Notes: generated by a model from the letters alone, not told the origin. A DNA stretch of 8,732 bases from CAYRIF01 sp964424205 (GCA_964424205.1 CAYRIF010000154.1:1-8732), one strand, 5' to 3'; positions 1 through 7,290 are shown, numbered from the stretch's first letter. Translations and numbers: made by a program.

Positions 1-25
1 AAGCAGATACGCCAAGATAATTGCA

Positions 26-54
26 AGCTCCCCAAATTTGGGCTATTTTATTTT
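26..54 (+). terminator. possible rho-independent terminator of a gene upstream of the window
   Basis: The perfect palindrome CCCAAATTTGGG (31-42), flanked by AGC on the left and CT on the right, is followed on the plus strand by a T-rich run (TATTTTATTTT). Hairpin plus T-tract fits an intrinsic terminator for a plus-strand gene ending before position 1. The stem is short and the T-run is interrupted by A, so it may be chance. The minus strand has no T-tract after the palindrome, so a minus-strand terminator for the toxin-antitoxin remnant is less likely. Confidence 0.25.
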
Positions 55-107
55 CGGTAAAGTACAGGGTAATTATCTGATAATAAGGAAGTTACATAGG
101 TATTTTA

Positions 108-221
108 TTAAAACGGTGAATAATTCGGGTTATTTAAGTTTTTTTGCTGTTTTCAATACCAAAGAAATGCATTACGGATATCAGTTTCTGCTGCTTCCGA
201 GATTGTTATGGAATGGCGTAT
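108..221 (-). pseudogene. remnant of a RelE/ParE-family toxin (N-terminal stub)
   Basis: Read on the minus strand from 221, the frame gives xRHSITISEAAETDIRNAF, then LWY, a stop, and KQQKNL. This matches the N-terminus of RelE/ParE-family toxins, in which an alternating beta strand is followed by an A-x-x-D-I helix and a W-Y-E-x-Q-x-x-x-L-G motif. The first codon is ATA where ATG is expected, and it overlaps the antitoxin stop in the TAATG-like arrangement typical of such pairs. The codon after WY, normally Glu, is TGA (codon 23). Family similarity ends about codon 29 (near 135), and the frame closes at 108-110. The conserved C-terminal half is not recognisable in the remaining bases up to position 1. 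Three independent lesions mean no functional toxin is made. The family assignment is from remembered motifs, not a search. Confidence 0.7.
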
Positions 222-424
222 TAGTTTTTGAAAATGTATTCTTTGGCATCTTCCCAATTTCTAGTTTCCATTTCCCCTTTTTCAATCAGTTTCAATCGAT
301 TTTCCACTTCGTCTTGCTGCCACATTGGAATTTATTCTTTTTTTATTGAAACATAATCCAAGGTCTTGATGAATGCTAAGAAAGTATTAAATCTACTGTC
401 TTGTATGTCTAGTGTAATTTTCAT
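221..424 (-). pseudogene. antitoxin of a type II toxin-antitoxin pair, interrupted by an in-frame stop
   Basis: From ATG at 424-422 the minus strand reads 30 residues, beginning MKITLDIQDSRFNTFLAFIK and ending SIKKE, then TAA (334-332). It continues in the same frame with IPMWQQDEVENRLKLIEKGE and ends NWEDAKEYIFKN before TAA (223-221). The second half matches the C-terminal signature of small Bacteroidota antitoxins (I-P-x-W-Q-x-x-E-V, then R-x-x-x-I-E-x-G-E, then W-x-x-A-K). The first half matches their short N-terminal domain. With one base change at codon 31 the frame would be a normal 67-residue antitoxin directly preceding the toxin frame. The simplest reading is a pseudogene by nonsense mutation. 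An alternative is that the 30-residue N-terminal piece, or a restart at internal Met34, is still translated. A sequencing error cannot be excluded, but the partner is also broken. Confidence 0.7.
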
Positions 425-500
425 GATAGATGGATTTAAAACAAGCTATTTTTTTGTATTTTCAGTGTTATCTTATGCAAATTATAGTGAATTTCATAAA

Positions 501-520
501 CTACAGGCTTAACGCTGTAG
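501..520. promoter_or_regulatory. inverted repeat, possible operator
   Basis: CTACAG (501-506) and CTGTAG (515-520) form a perfect 6-bp dyad around an 8-bp centre. It lies about 77 bp upstream of the antitoxin ATG on the minus strand and about 110 bp upstream of the helicase ATG on the plus strand. Antitoxins usually repress their own operon by binding palindromes near the promoter, so an old operator is plausible. There is no direct evidence, and a 6-bp dyad can occur by chance. Confidence 0.22.
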
Positions 521-577
521 CATTGGGATGATTTAGCGGATACTTTGATTATTTTTCTTAAGTGCAAAAATAGATAC

Positions 578-583
578 GGAGGA
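578..583 (+). promoter_or_regulatory. Shine-Dalgarno-like GGAGGA bearing on the helicase start
   Basis: GGAGGA ends 10 bases before an in-frame TTG at 594, which would add 12 residues (MNNCTEQTILAS) to the helicase. Bacteroidota ribosomes make little use of Shine-Dalgarno pairing. TTG starts are uncommon, and family members usually begin only about ten residues before the Walker A loop. For these reasons the ATG at 630 was preferred. The TTG start remains a real alternative because this is one of the few clear purine-rich ribosome-binding-like sites in the window. Confidence 0.3.
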
Positions 584-629
584 TTGTTTTAAATTGAATA
601 ATTGCACGGAACAAACTATATTAGCATCA

Positions 630-3600
630 ATGCAAACCAAACCTTTCAAAATATACCGTTCATCAGCTGGGTCAGGGAAGACCTATACACTAGCAAGAGA
701 ATACCTGAAGCTGGCATTCAAGCGACCACAGTATTTTAAGCATATATTGGCGGTGACATTCACCAATAAAGCCACCGCTGAAATGAAGGACAGGGTGATT
801 GAATACCTGGATGATTTTGCAAACGGAGAGCCACATGCCATGGCAGAGGAATTGAAAAGCTATTTGAAGGTGGATGACAATACGTTCAGAAAAAAAAGCA
901 AGGAGATACTTTCTAATATTTTGCATGGTTATTCTTTCCTTTCCATCAATACGATCGACGCATTTTTTCAAAAAGTAATCAGGTCGTTCTCAAGAGAAAT
1001 TGGCTTGCAGGGTGGTTTTCAATTAGAGTTAGATCAGACCGGGGTATTAGATGAGGTCATTGATAATTTGATGGAAGAGGTTGGGGAGAATAAAGAATTA
1101 ACAGACTGGCTCATTCAGTTTTCGGAACGAAAAGTGGAGGATGGCAAGTCATGGGACATTAGAAAAGAAATTAAAAATTTATCATTTGAAATTTTCAAAG
1201 AACGTTTTAGAGCGATTGAAGGGGAGTTGGTTAGTCGGGCAGGGGAAAAGGATTTCTTTCCAAAAGTTTTGAAAGCGCTTAGAAAAATAAAAGCCTCTTT
1301 TGAGAATCAGATGATGAAAATAGGAGAGGAAGGGTTAAAAGTGATGAAATTAAATAATTTAGAGGTAGATGATTTTTCATATAAAACAGCTGGTGTAGCC
1401 AATTATTTCTATAGAATGATTAATGGAGATACTTATGAACCAAAATCTAGGGTATTAAATGCATTGGACAATGTGGAAGCGTGGTATAATAAAACCTCCA
1501 AAAAGAAAGAACTCATTACAATCGCCGTGGAGAATGGTCTGATGCAATCACTCAATGAGGCAGTGGATTATTATGACGAAAATTATGAGCAATATGAATC
1601 TGCCAAGCAGGTCATTGCTAATTTTTATACGCTAGGTATTTTGGTAGATATTACTAGAAAGCTGGCAGAGTACAAGGCAGAAAACAATGTGATGTTGATT
1701 TCTGATACCACCTTATTTTTAAAAGAAATTATAGCGGGAAATGACAGCCCGTTTATCTATGAAAAAACAGGGTCGTTTTATAATAACTACCTGATTGATG
1801 AATTTCAGGACACCTCAGATTTTCAATGGTCAAATTTTAAACCCTTGGTAGAAAATAGCCTAGCAGAAGGTTATGCCAATATGGTAGTGGGCGATATTAA
1901 GCAATCTATTTATCGCTGGCGAGGCGGTGATTGGAAGTTGCTGTTGAATAAAATCACTGCAGATATCGGTGAGGGATATGTTGATAATCGGGTGTTAGAC
2001 ACAAATTATAGAAGTGCGGCAAATGTCATCGGCTTTAATAATGAATTCTTTGAGCAAGCATCTAAAGCATTGACAGCACAGCTAAAAGGAAAATTTGCGG
2101 CGATAGATCATGTGCCGTTAAAGGAACTGTTAGAAAACGAAGCAGAACAATTGGAAGTGGCCTATGAAAATGTGTTTCAGCAGGTATCTGAGCATAAAAA
2201 AGCAAAGCCCAACGGACATGTGAAAATTACTTTTTTGCCAGGTAAAATTGAAAAAGAGGAGGGAGAAATTGGCTGGAAAGAGGAGGTGAACGAGCGGTTA
2301 CCAAAAATGATAGAAGGTTTGCAAGATCAAGGAGTGAGGGCAAAGGATATTGCCATACTGGTTAGAAAAAAGAATGATGGAAAGGATATAGCAGATGTGT
2401 TGCTATCCTATAAAAATGCTACGGCAGCGAAAAAAAAGTACAATTACGAGGTAGTTTCCAATGATTCGCTTTTTGTATGGTCAGCGGCTTCAGTGAATCA
2501 GATTGTTTACGCTTTGCGCTATTTGAATAATGAGCATGATCAAGTGGCAAAGACCAATTTGATTTATAATTATTGTCGCTATGTCTTAGGCGATACAGCG
2601 ATTGATTGGCATGAACTATTTGCATCAGGTCGAAAGATGGAGCGCTACTTACCGCCTATGTTTTTTACTAAAAAAAATAGGTTGGTGAAGACTTCACTGT
2701 TTGAATTGACCGAGGAGTTGATTAGAATTTTTGGGTTGAATAAGTTGGTAGGAGAGTTGGCGTATATGCAAACTTTCCAAGATTGTATTTTAGAATTTTC
2801 GACCAATAATAGGAATGACATTGGGTCATTTTTGACATGGTGGGATGAGAATAAAACCAGCGAAAAACTCGCCATTAATGTTTCGGACGAAAAAGATGCG
2901 ATAAGAATTATGACCATCCATAAGTCCAAAGGATTACAGTTCAAGGTGGTCATTATTCCGTATTTGAACTGGTCGGTAGATCATGGTAACCTCCCCAATA
3001 CCATCTGGTGTGATACCAAGAACACAGTACCGTTTAATGCCATTAAATACTTACCGCTACGATATTCTTCCAGACTTGCCGATACAATTTTCAAACAAGA
3101 CTACTATCAGGAAATGGTCATGGCCTATATGGACAACCTGAATATGCTTTATGTGGCATTCACACGGGCAGAGGACGGTTTGTATGCTTTTGCAAAAGAA
3201 AAGAAAGCGGTGAAGGATCCATCAAAGGATACGGGGTTTTCTCAAATAGCTGATGTGGTGTATGAATTAATGACTAAGGAAATGTCAAGTCTAAATAAAA
3301 ATTGGGACAGCGAATCAATGGTTTTCGAAGTGGGAGACATGACAGCAATAGCAAAGAGCAAGCAGGACATGGAGATGAAAAACCTGTCATTGGGGGCAGT
3401 GGAAACCACCCATTGGCAATCGAAACTAACAGTTAAAAAACAAGGGGTAGACTTTTTTACGGATGCAGGAAAGGATAGGAGATCGCGAATAAGCTATGGT
3501 ACTTTGACTCATGAAATATTAGCAAGGGTCAAGCAGAAAAATCAATTGAAACAAGCAATCGAAGCGGTGTATATTGAAGGAAAAATAGGCGCAGAAGACA

Positions 3601-3905
3601 AGCAACCTTTGTTGGATAAAATCAATAATATTTTCGAAATTGAGATAGTGAATAATTGGTTTACAGAAGATTATGTCGTAAAAACTGAAGTGCCTATATT
3701 ACCCAAATCAGGAGAATTAAGCCGGTTGGATAGGGTGATGATAAAAGATGATACGGCAATTATAGTTGATTACAAAACAGGAGTAGAAAAAAGAGCAGAT
3801 AATAAACAGGTAACAGACTATATGGCATTGCTCAAAGGGATGGGTTATGCTAGGGTAGAGGGATATTTGCTTTATATTGATAGTGAGAAGGTATTGCGGG
3901 TGTAA
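630..3905 (+). CDS. addA: UvrD/RecB-type helicase-nuclease, AddA-like subunit
   Basis: This is the motor and nuclease subunit of an AddAB-type complex that unwinds and resects double-strand DNA ends to load RecA; it acts in the cytoplasm. The protein has 1091 residues. All superfamily 1A helicase motifs are present: Walker A AGSGKT (13-18), Ia VTFTNKATAEM (42-52), Ic INTIDAF (106-112), Walker B/motif II DEFQDTS (390-396), III GDIKQSIYRWRG (421-432), IV DTNYRS (457-462), V TIHKSKGLQF (762-771) and VI LYVAFTRAED (840-849). The C-terminal PD-(D/E)XK nuclease looks intact: GTLTHE with His961, LDR with Asp1034, and DYKTG with Asp1047 and Lys1049. The Asp-to-Asp spacing of 13 and Asp-x-Lys match the catalytic layout of RecB. 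Start: ATG at 630, with TTG at 594 as the alternative. The partner subunit lies 500 bp downstream on the same strand. The C-terminal nuclease and the partner with an iron-sulfur cluster favour AddA over RecB, but Bacteroidota members are divergent. Confidence 0.92.
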   Translation: MQTKPFKIYRSSAGSGKTYTLAREYLKLAFKRPQYFKHILAVTFTNKATAEMKDRVIEYLDDFANGEPHAMAEELKSYLKVDDNTFRKKSKEILSNILHGYSFLSINTIDAFFQKVIRSFSREIGLQGGFQLELDQTGVLDEVIDNLMEEVGENKELTDWLIQFSERKVEDGKSWDIRKEIKNLSFEIFKERFRAIEGELVSRAGEKDFFPKVLKALRKIKASFENQMMKIGEEGLKVMKLNNLEVDDFSYKTAGVANYFYRMINGDTYEPKSRVLNALDNVEAWYNKTSKKKELITIAVENGLMQSLNEAVDYYDENYEQYESAKQVIANFYTLGILVDITRKLAEYKAENNVMLISDTTLFLKEIIAGNDSPFIYEKTGSFYNNYLIDEFQDTSDFQWSNFKPLVENSLAEGYANMVVGDIKQSIYRWRGGDWKLLLNKITADIGEGYVDNRVLDTNYRSAANVIGFNNEFFEQASKALTAQLKGKFAAIDHVPLKELLENEAEQLEVAYENVFQQVSEHKKAKPNGHVKITFLPGKIEKEEGEIGWKEEVNERLPKMIEGLQDQGVRAKDIAILVRKKNDGKDIADVLLSYKNATAAKKKYNYEVVSNDSLFVWSAASVNQIVYALRYLNNEHDQVAKTNLIYNYCRYVLGDTAIDWHELFASGRKMERYLPPMFFTKKNRLVKTSLFELTEELIRIFGLNKLVGELAYMQTFQDCILEFSTNNRNDIGSFLTWWDENKTSEKLAINVSDEKDAIRIMTIHKSKGLQFKVVIIPYLNWSVDHGNLPNTIWCDTKNTVPFNAIKYLPLRYSSRLADTIFKQDYYQEMVMAYMDNLNMLYVAFTRAEDGLYAFAKEKKAVKDPSKDTGFSQIADVVYELMTKEMSSLNKNWDSESMVFEVGDMTAIAKSKQDMEMKNLSLGAVETTHWQSKLTVKKQGVDFFTDAGKDRRSRISYGTLTHEILARVKQKNQLKQAIEAVYIEGKIGAEDKQPLLDKINNIFEIEIVNNWFTEDYVVKTEVPILPKSGELSRLDRVMIKDDTAIIVDYKTGVEKRADNKQVTDYMALLKGMGYARVEGYLLYIDSEKVLRV

Positions 3906-3922
3906 TTGGTGGGTTAAAATTT

Positions 3923-4042
3923 ACCATATAAGACATAGAAGGAAATGTAAGAATTTCATATAAGGTAAGTGTAAAAACTATTTTAATCTTTTATATGAAA
4001 CCTTCAATGCCTTATAACTTGTTCCGACTTATTTGGAATGGT
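3923..4042. repeat. repeat unit 1, diverged and carrying a 22-bp insertion
   Basis: This is the copy nearest the helicase gene, starting 18 bases after its stop codon. Outer arms: 3923-3942 against 4001-4016 plus 4039-4042. Inner arms: TTTCATATAA (3954-3963) and TTATATGAAA (3991-4000), a perfect 10-bp pairing. It differs from the other copies in the centre and at several arm positions, so it is the oldest or least homogenised copy. The right outer arm is split between CTTATA (4011-4016) and TGGT (4039-4042) by 22 bases (4017-4038) absent from the other copies. Placed right after the stop, its hairpin could also help end or stabilise the helicase mRNA, but no T-tract follows. Confidence 0.7.
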
Positions 4043-4053
4043 TTAAAAAATCA

Positions 4054-4112
4054 ACATATAAGACATAAAAGAAGGTATAAGAATTTCATGTAATAAAAGT
4101 GAAAAGTATTTT
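4054..4112. repeat. repeat unit 2, left half, cut by the assembly gap
   Basis: It contains the left outer arm, the left inner arm TTTCATGTAA and part of the centre, ending in the 17-mer AAAGTGAAAAGTATTTT exactly at the gap edge. It is 58 of 59 identical to the matching part of the last unit. Confidence 0.85.
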
Positions 4113-4212
4113 NNNNNNNNNNNNNNNNNNNNNNNNNNNNNNNNNNNNNNNNNNNNNNNNNNNNNNNNNNNNNNNNNNNNNNNNNNNNNNNNNNNNNNNN
4201 NNNNNNNNNNNN
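4113..4212. other. assembly gap (100 N)
   Basis: Exactly 100 unknown bases, the conventional placeholder for a gap of unknown length. The sequence on both sides ends or begins with the same 17 bases, so the gap is an unresolved stretch of the 108-bp tandem repeat. Its true length should be 108n - 17 (n = 0 means the flanks overlap; n = 1 gives 91). Confidence 0.95.
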
Positions 4213-4267
4213 AAAGTGAAAAGTATTTTGAGGGTACTTATATGAAACCTTCAATGCCTTATATGGT
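4213..4267. repeat. repeat unit 3, right half, cut by the assembly gap
   Basis: It starts at the gap edge with AAAGTGAAAAGTATTTT and runs through the right inner arm TTATATGAAA and right outer arm CCTTCAATGCCTTATATGGT. It is identical over its full 55 bases to the right half of unit 4. It may be the other half of unit 2 or of a separate copy inside the gap. Confidence 0.85.
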
Positions 4268-4278
4268 TTAAAAATTGA

Positions 4279-4375
4279 ACAGATAAGACATAAAAGAAGG
4301 TATAAGAATTTCATGTAATAAAAGTGAAAAGTATTTTGAGGGTACTTATATGAAACCTTCAATGCCTTATATGGT
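4279..4375. repeat. repeat unit 4, the only complete undisturbed copy
   Basis: This 97-bp core serves as the reference unit. Left outer arm 4279-4300 pairs imperfectly with 4356-4375. Left inner arm TTTCATGTAA (4309-4318) pairs with TTATATGAAA (4346-4355) with one G.U in a plus-strand transcript; unit 1 has a perfect A-T pair there, so pairing is kept despite the base change. The unit ends 29 bases before the AddB ATG and is followed by AT-rich DNA instead of another linker. Confidence 0.85.
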
Positions 4376-4404
4376 AAAAAATATATAGTAGTACATAATA
4401 AATA

Positions 4405-7287
4405 ATGAAGCCATTTTTAAAAGAGTTAGCAGAAGAGATATTTGAGAAACATGGTGGGCAGCTGGATGATTTGACCATTGTTTTTCCAAACCGTCGTGCA
4501 GGATTGTTTTTTAGGAAATACTTAGCAGAAAGTATAGCGCAACCCGTTTGGTCACCAAATATTTTAAGTTTAGAAGATTTTGTCAGAAACCTAACTACAC
4601 TACAATCATTAGACAAGCTATCCTTGATTTTTAAACTCTATGAGTCTTACAAAAAACACAATAAAGCAGAGGAAGGTTTTGATCGGTTTTTTTACTGGGG
4701 AGAAATGTTGCTCAAGGATTTTGATGAGCTAGACCGCTATTTGATTGATGCGCAAAATTTATTTACCAACCTGCTTAGACAAAAAGAATTAGATGCAACT
4801 TTTGATTTTCTGACAGATGCCCAAAAGAAAATTATCCTAGATTTTTGGAGTAATTTTGATCCAAACGACTCTAAAGAAAAAAGGAATTTCATTAAAATAT
4901 GGGACATTCTTTTTAAGGTGTATGATAGCTTTACTGAAAATTTAAAAGCGAATAATCAGGCGTATCTGGGTATGATGTATCGAGAAGTGGCGGAGAAAAT
5001 GGAGGCGGACGAATTATTAATTGAGAATCAAAAAGTATTATTTGCTGGATTTAATGCACTTACGCCTTCCGAAGAGAAAATCATTACTTGGTTTGTTAAG
5101 AATAGAAGTAGCGAAATATTTTGGGATGTGGATGCCTATTATTTTAACAACAGTATCCAAGAGGCAGGAATGTTTCTACGAGCATATAAAGAGAAAGCTA
5201 TTTTTGAAAGAAGTTTTGAAAAAGAAGTTCCAAGAAACCTGGAAGCAAACGAAAAGACCATAAAAATCATTGGAATATCATCTAAGATAGGACAGGCAAG
5301 AACATTGTCGCAGCAAGTAGCTGAAGTTTTGAAGATTGGAGCATCGCCTGAGAAAACAGTGGTGGTGCTACCCGATGAGAATTTGTTATTTCCTGTATTG
5401 AACGCCCTACCTGAAGCTGTTGATAAGGTGAATGTGACCATGGGTTATCCACTGCGCAATACGCCACTTTATAATTTGTTTGAGTACTTGATAGAAATGC
5501 AGTTGAAATTGCGATTGTCAAAAGACAAAAAACTATCATTCCCTCACCGACAGGTTTTGGCAGTGCTAAAACATCCTAGCATTATTAATTATAACCGAGT
5601 GCTGGCTACAAAAAACATAAAGCATATTGAGCGAAACAATCGTATTTTTGTCGCAGATGAGGAGCTTGAGAAAGATGAATCGCTATACCCATTGATTTTC
5701 AGGAAAGTGGAAGCTGCAGGTGATATATTTGATTACCTCAACGACATGCTGTTGCAGGTAGTTCAAAATGGTGAAGAAGATAAGAACACACTAGAGCAGG
5801 AATATGCATTTCATTTTTATACCCAACTGAATAGATTTAAGGAAATCGTAAAGGAGCAAAATATTACCTTGAAACTCGAAGTATTTCTAAAACTATTTAG
5901 GCAAATTATTCAGTCCATAAAAATCCCCTTTACAGGCGAACCACTGAATGGATTACAGATTATGGGGGTCTTGGAAACTAGAAACCTTGATTTTGACAAT
6001 GTGTTTATTCTTTCGATGAACGAAGGGCTTTTTCCGGCGCAAGGGAATCTACATTCTTTTATTCCCTATAATATAAGGAAGGCATATAGCCTACCTACTT
6101 ATGATCATCAAGATGCTATCTATGCGTATTTGTTTTATAGAATTTTGCAACGAGCAAAGAATATTCAGATTTTTTATAATACCGAAAGTGAGGCATTGGG
6201 TGGTGGGGAAATGAGTCGCTATTTACAGCAGCTTATTTATGAGTCGGATTTAAACATTGAAAAGGTCATCTTGAGCCAGGAAATTGAAACAGTAGAAGTC
6301 AAAGAAATTGCGATTTTAAAAAATGCTAAGGTCATGGCTGGGCTGGATAAATATATTGTTGGAAAAACAGTAGAAAATAAGCGATTGGCACCTTCAGCGT
6401 TAACTACTTACTTGGATTGTCGACTGAAGTTTTACTTTAAGTATATCGCCAATATCAAAGAACCTGATGCACTGGAAGAGGAGGTGGATGCTAAGGTTTT
6501 TGGGAATATTTTGCACGAAGCATTAGAGGCATTGTACCAAAACCATATAGAAAAAAACAAAACCAATGTTGTAAAAGAGGCGGATTTTAAATCTTTGATT
6601 TCTGGGCTTGAGGATTGCATTGATGCGGCATTTGGCAAGCATTTCGGCACGCCTCAGGGAAAGAAATACAAGTACGAAGGCAGGAATGTAATTGTCAAAG
6701 AGATTATCAAAAAGTTTACAAAAAAGGTGTTGGCACTGGATAAATCTTATGCGCCGTTTGAAGTGCTAGGATTGGAAATGGGTGAGGCAGACGGTATTGT
6801 GTTGGATTTAAATATCAAGGCAGGTCAACGCGACATCACTGTAGGACTGAAAGGAATAATTGACAGGGTGGACAGAAAGGAGAATGTGGTACGAGTGATT
6901 GACTATAAAACTGGTAAAGATGAAACCACTTTTAGCACAGTGGCAGATTTGTTTGACAGAAGTCTTGATAAAAGAAATAAGGTGGCAATGCAAACACTTT
7001 TTTACAGCTTGCTTTACCAAAACAAGCATCCCAGTAAGGCTGCTGTAATGACACCTGCAGTCTTTAACAGTAAGGAGATGTTTGGCGAAAAATTTGATTA
7101 TAGGTTGAAATATAAGGAGCAGAGAAAATCAATTGTTTTATTTGATGCGAAACCTTTTTTAGAAGAATATAAAGGGCATCTCAAAGCACTATTAGAGGAG
7201 CTATTTGATGTCGAGGTTCCATTTGATCAAACAGACGATGTAACGAAATGTGGGTATTGTGCTTATAAGGATATTTGTCGGCGGTGA
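4405..7287 (+). CDS. addB: PD-(D/E)XK nuclease, AddB-like subunit with iron-sulfur staple
   Basis: This 960-residue protein is the expected partner of the upstream helicase-nuclease. In AddAB this subunit cuts one strand and, in characterised homologues, reads Chi. The N-terminal part has a helicase-like fold with FPNRRAGLFFRKYL (26-39), but no Walker A loop is visible. A degenerate motif V-like block, GVLETRNLDFDNVFIL then NEGLFP, covers 521-544. The C-terminal nuclease has GNILHE with His704, Asp820 in GIIDRVD, and DYKTG with Asp833 and Lys835, so the catalytic set looks intact with the same 13-residue spacing as in the partner. Cys672 plus Cys949, Cys952 and Cys958 (C-x2-C-x5-C at the C-terminus) match the Fe-S 'staple' of Bacillus AddB. 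ATG at 4405 is chosen: the upstream region is AT-rich, as usual for Bacteroidota, and no earlier in-frame start is supported. It is separated from its partner by the hairpin array. Confidence 0.88.
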   Translation: MKPFLKELAEEIFEKHGGQLDDLTIVFPNRRAGLFFRKYLAESIAQPVWSPNILSLEDFVRNLTTLQSLDKLSLIFKLYESYKKHNKAEEGFDRFFYWGEMLLKDFDELDRYLIDAQNLFTNLLRQKELDATFDFLTDAQKKIILDFWSNFDPNDSKEKRNFIKIWDILFKVYDSFTENLKANNQAYLGMMYREVAEKMEADELLIENQKVLFAGFNALTPSEEKIITWFVKNRSSEIFWDVDAYYFNNSIQEAGMFLRAYKEKAIFERSFEKEVPRNLEANEKTIKIIGISSKIGQARTLSQQVAEVLKIGASPEKTVVVLPDENLLFPVLNALPEAVDKVNVTMGYPLRNTPLYNLFEYLIEMQLKLRLSKDKKLSFPHRQVLAVLKHPSIINYNRVLATKNIKHIERNNRIFVADEELEKDESLYPLIFRKVEAAGDIFDYLNDMLLQVVQNGEEDKNTLEQEYAFHFYTQLNRFKEIVKEQNITLKLEVFLKLFRQIIQSIKIPFTGEPLNGLQIMGVLETRNLDFDNVFILSMNEGLFPAQGNLHSFIPYNIRKAYSLPTYDHQDAIYAYLFYRILQRAKNIQIFYNTESEALGGGEMSRYLQQLIYESDLNIEKVILSQEIETVEVKEIAILKNAKVMAGLDKYIVGKTVENKRLAPSALTTYLDCRLKFYFKYIANIKEPDALEEEVDAKVFGNILHEALEALYQNHIEKNKTNVVKEADFKSLISGLEDCIDAAFGKHFGTPQGKKYKYEGRNVIVKEIIKKFTKKVLALDKSYAPFEVLGLEMGEADGIVLDLNIKAGQRDITVGLKGIIDRVDRKENVVRVIDYKTGKDETTFSTVADLFDRSLDKRNKVAMQTLFYSLLYQNKHPSKAAVMTPAVFNSKEMFGEKFDYRLKYKEQRKSIVLFDAKPFLEEYKGHLKALLEELFDVEVPFDQTDDVTKCGYCAYKDICRR

Positions 7288-7290
7288 TGT

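Larger units (their letters stand above)
425..629. other. intergenic region between the antitoxin remnant and the helicase gene
   Basis: This is the shared upstream region of two divergent transcription units. No protein-coding frame or RNA gene is recognisable. It contains the inverted repeat at 501-520. On the minus strand TATTTTTG (572-565) exactly fits the Bacteroidota -7 consensus TAnnTTTG and could have served the toxin-antitoxin pair, but no TTTG is visible at the -33 distance. On the plus strand no good match for the helicase gene was found; TAGCATTG (518-525) differs from TAnnTTTG at one base and also lacks a -33 partner. GGAGGA at 578-583 lies before an alternative TTG start at 594. 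Confidence 0.4.
3923..4375. repeat. tandem array of palindromic 108-bp repeats, interrupted by an assembly gap
   Basis: Four whole or partial copies of one unit fill the space between the two recombination genes. Period: the bases from 4213 recur from 4321, exactly 108 apart, with 55 of 55 identical up to 4267/4375. The bases from 4054 to 4112 match 4279 to 4337 with a single difference (4057 T, 4282 G). A unit is an outer arm (ACCATATAAGACAT type, then AGAAGG), an inner arm TTTCATRTAA, a centre of about 27 bp, the inner arm complement TTATATGAAA, and the outer arm complement CCTTCAATGCCTTATATGGT; an 11-12 bp linker (TTAAAAATTGA type) joins units. Each unit can therefore fold into a long, imperfect AT-rich hairpin. 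It does not resemble CRISPR (no unique spacers), a tRNA or an insertion sequence. Similar ATATAAG palindromes are, from memory, common between genes in Bacteroidota. Function unknown. Confidence 0.85.

Noticed and set aside
38..349. 103-codon plus-strand open frame with many Phe residues
   Set aside because: It is the antisense of the toxin-antitoxin remnant. Its composition is low-complexity and it has no recognisable motif, whereas the minus strand carries clear family signatures.
562..607. GTGCAA (562-567) and TTGCAC (602-607) enclosing GGAGGA and the TTG codon, as a translational switch
   Set aside because: The 6-bp stem has a 34-base loop and no further pairing, so it is probably chance.
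4051..4362. Minus-strand open frame through the repeat array, giving a repeated 36-residue peptide
   Set aside because: The 108-bp period is a multiple of three, so any stop-free frame repeats itself. The frame crosses unknown bases and simply translates the palindrome, with no independent sign of coding.
3923..4375. CRISPR array
   Set aside because: Units are long palindromes separated by the same 11-12 bp linker, with no unique spacers and no cas genes nearby.
3923..4375. Mobile element or miniature transposon cluster
   Set aside because: No transposase and no target-site duplications are visible. Exact 108-bp tandem spacing points to local duplication, although single units could be of mobile origin.
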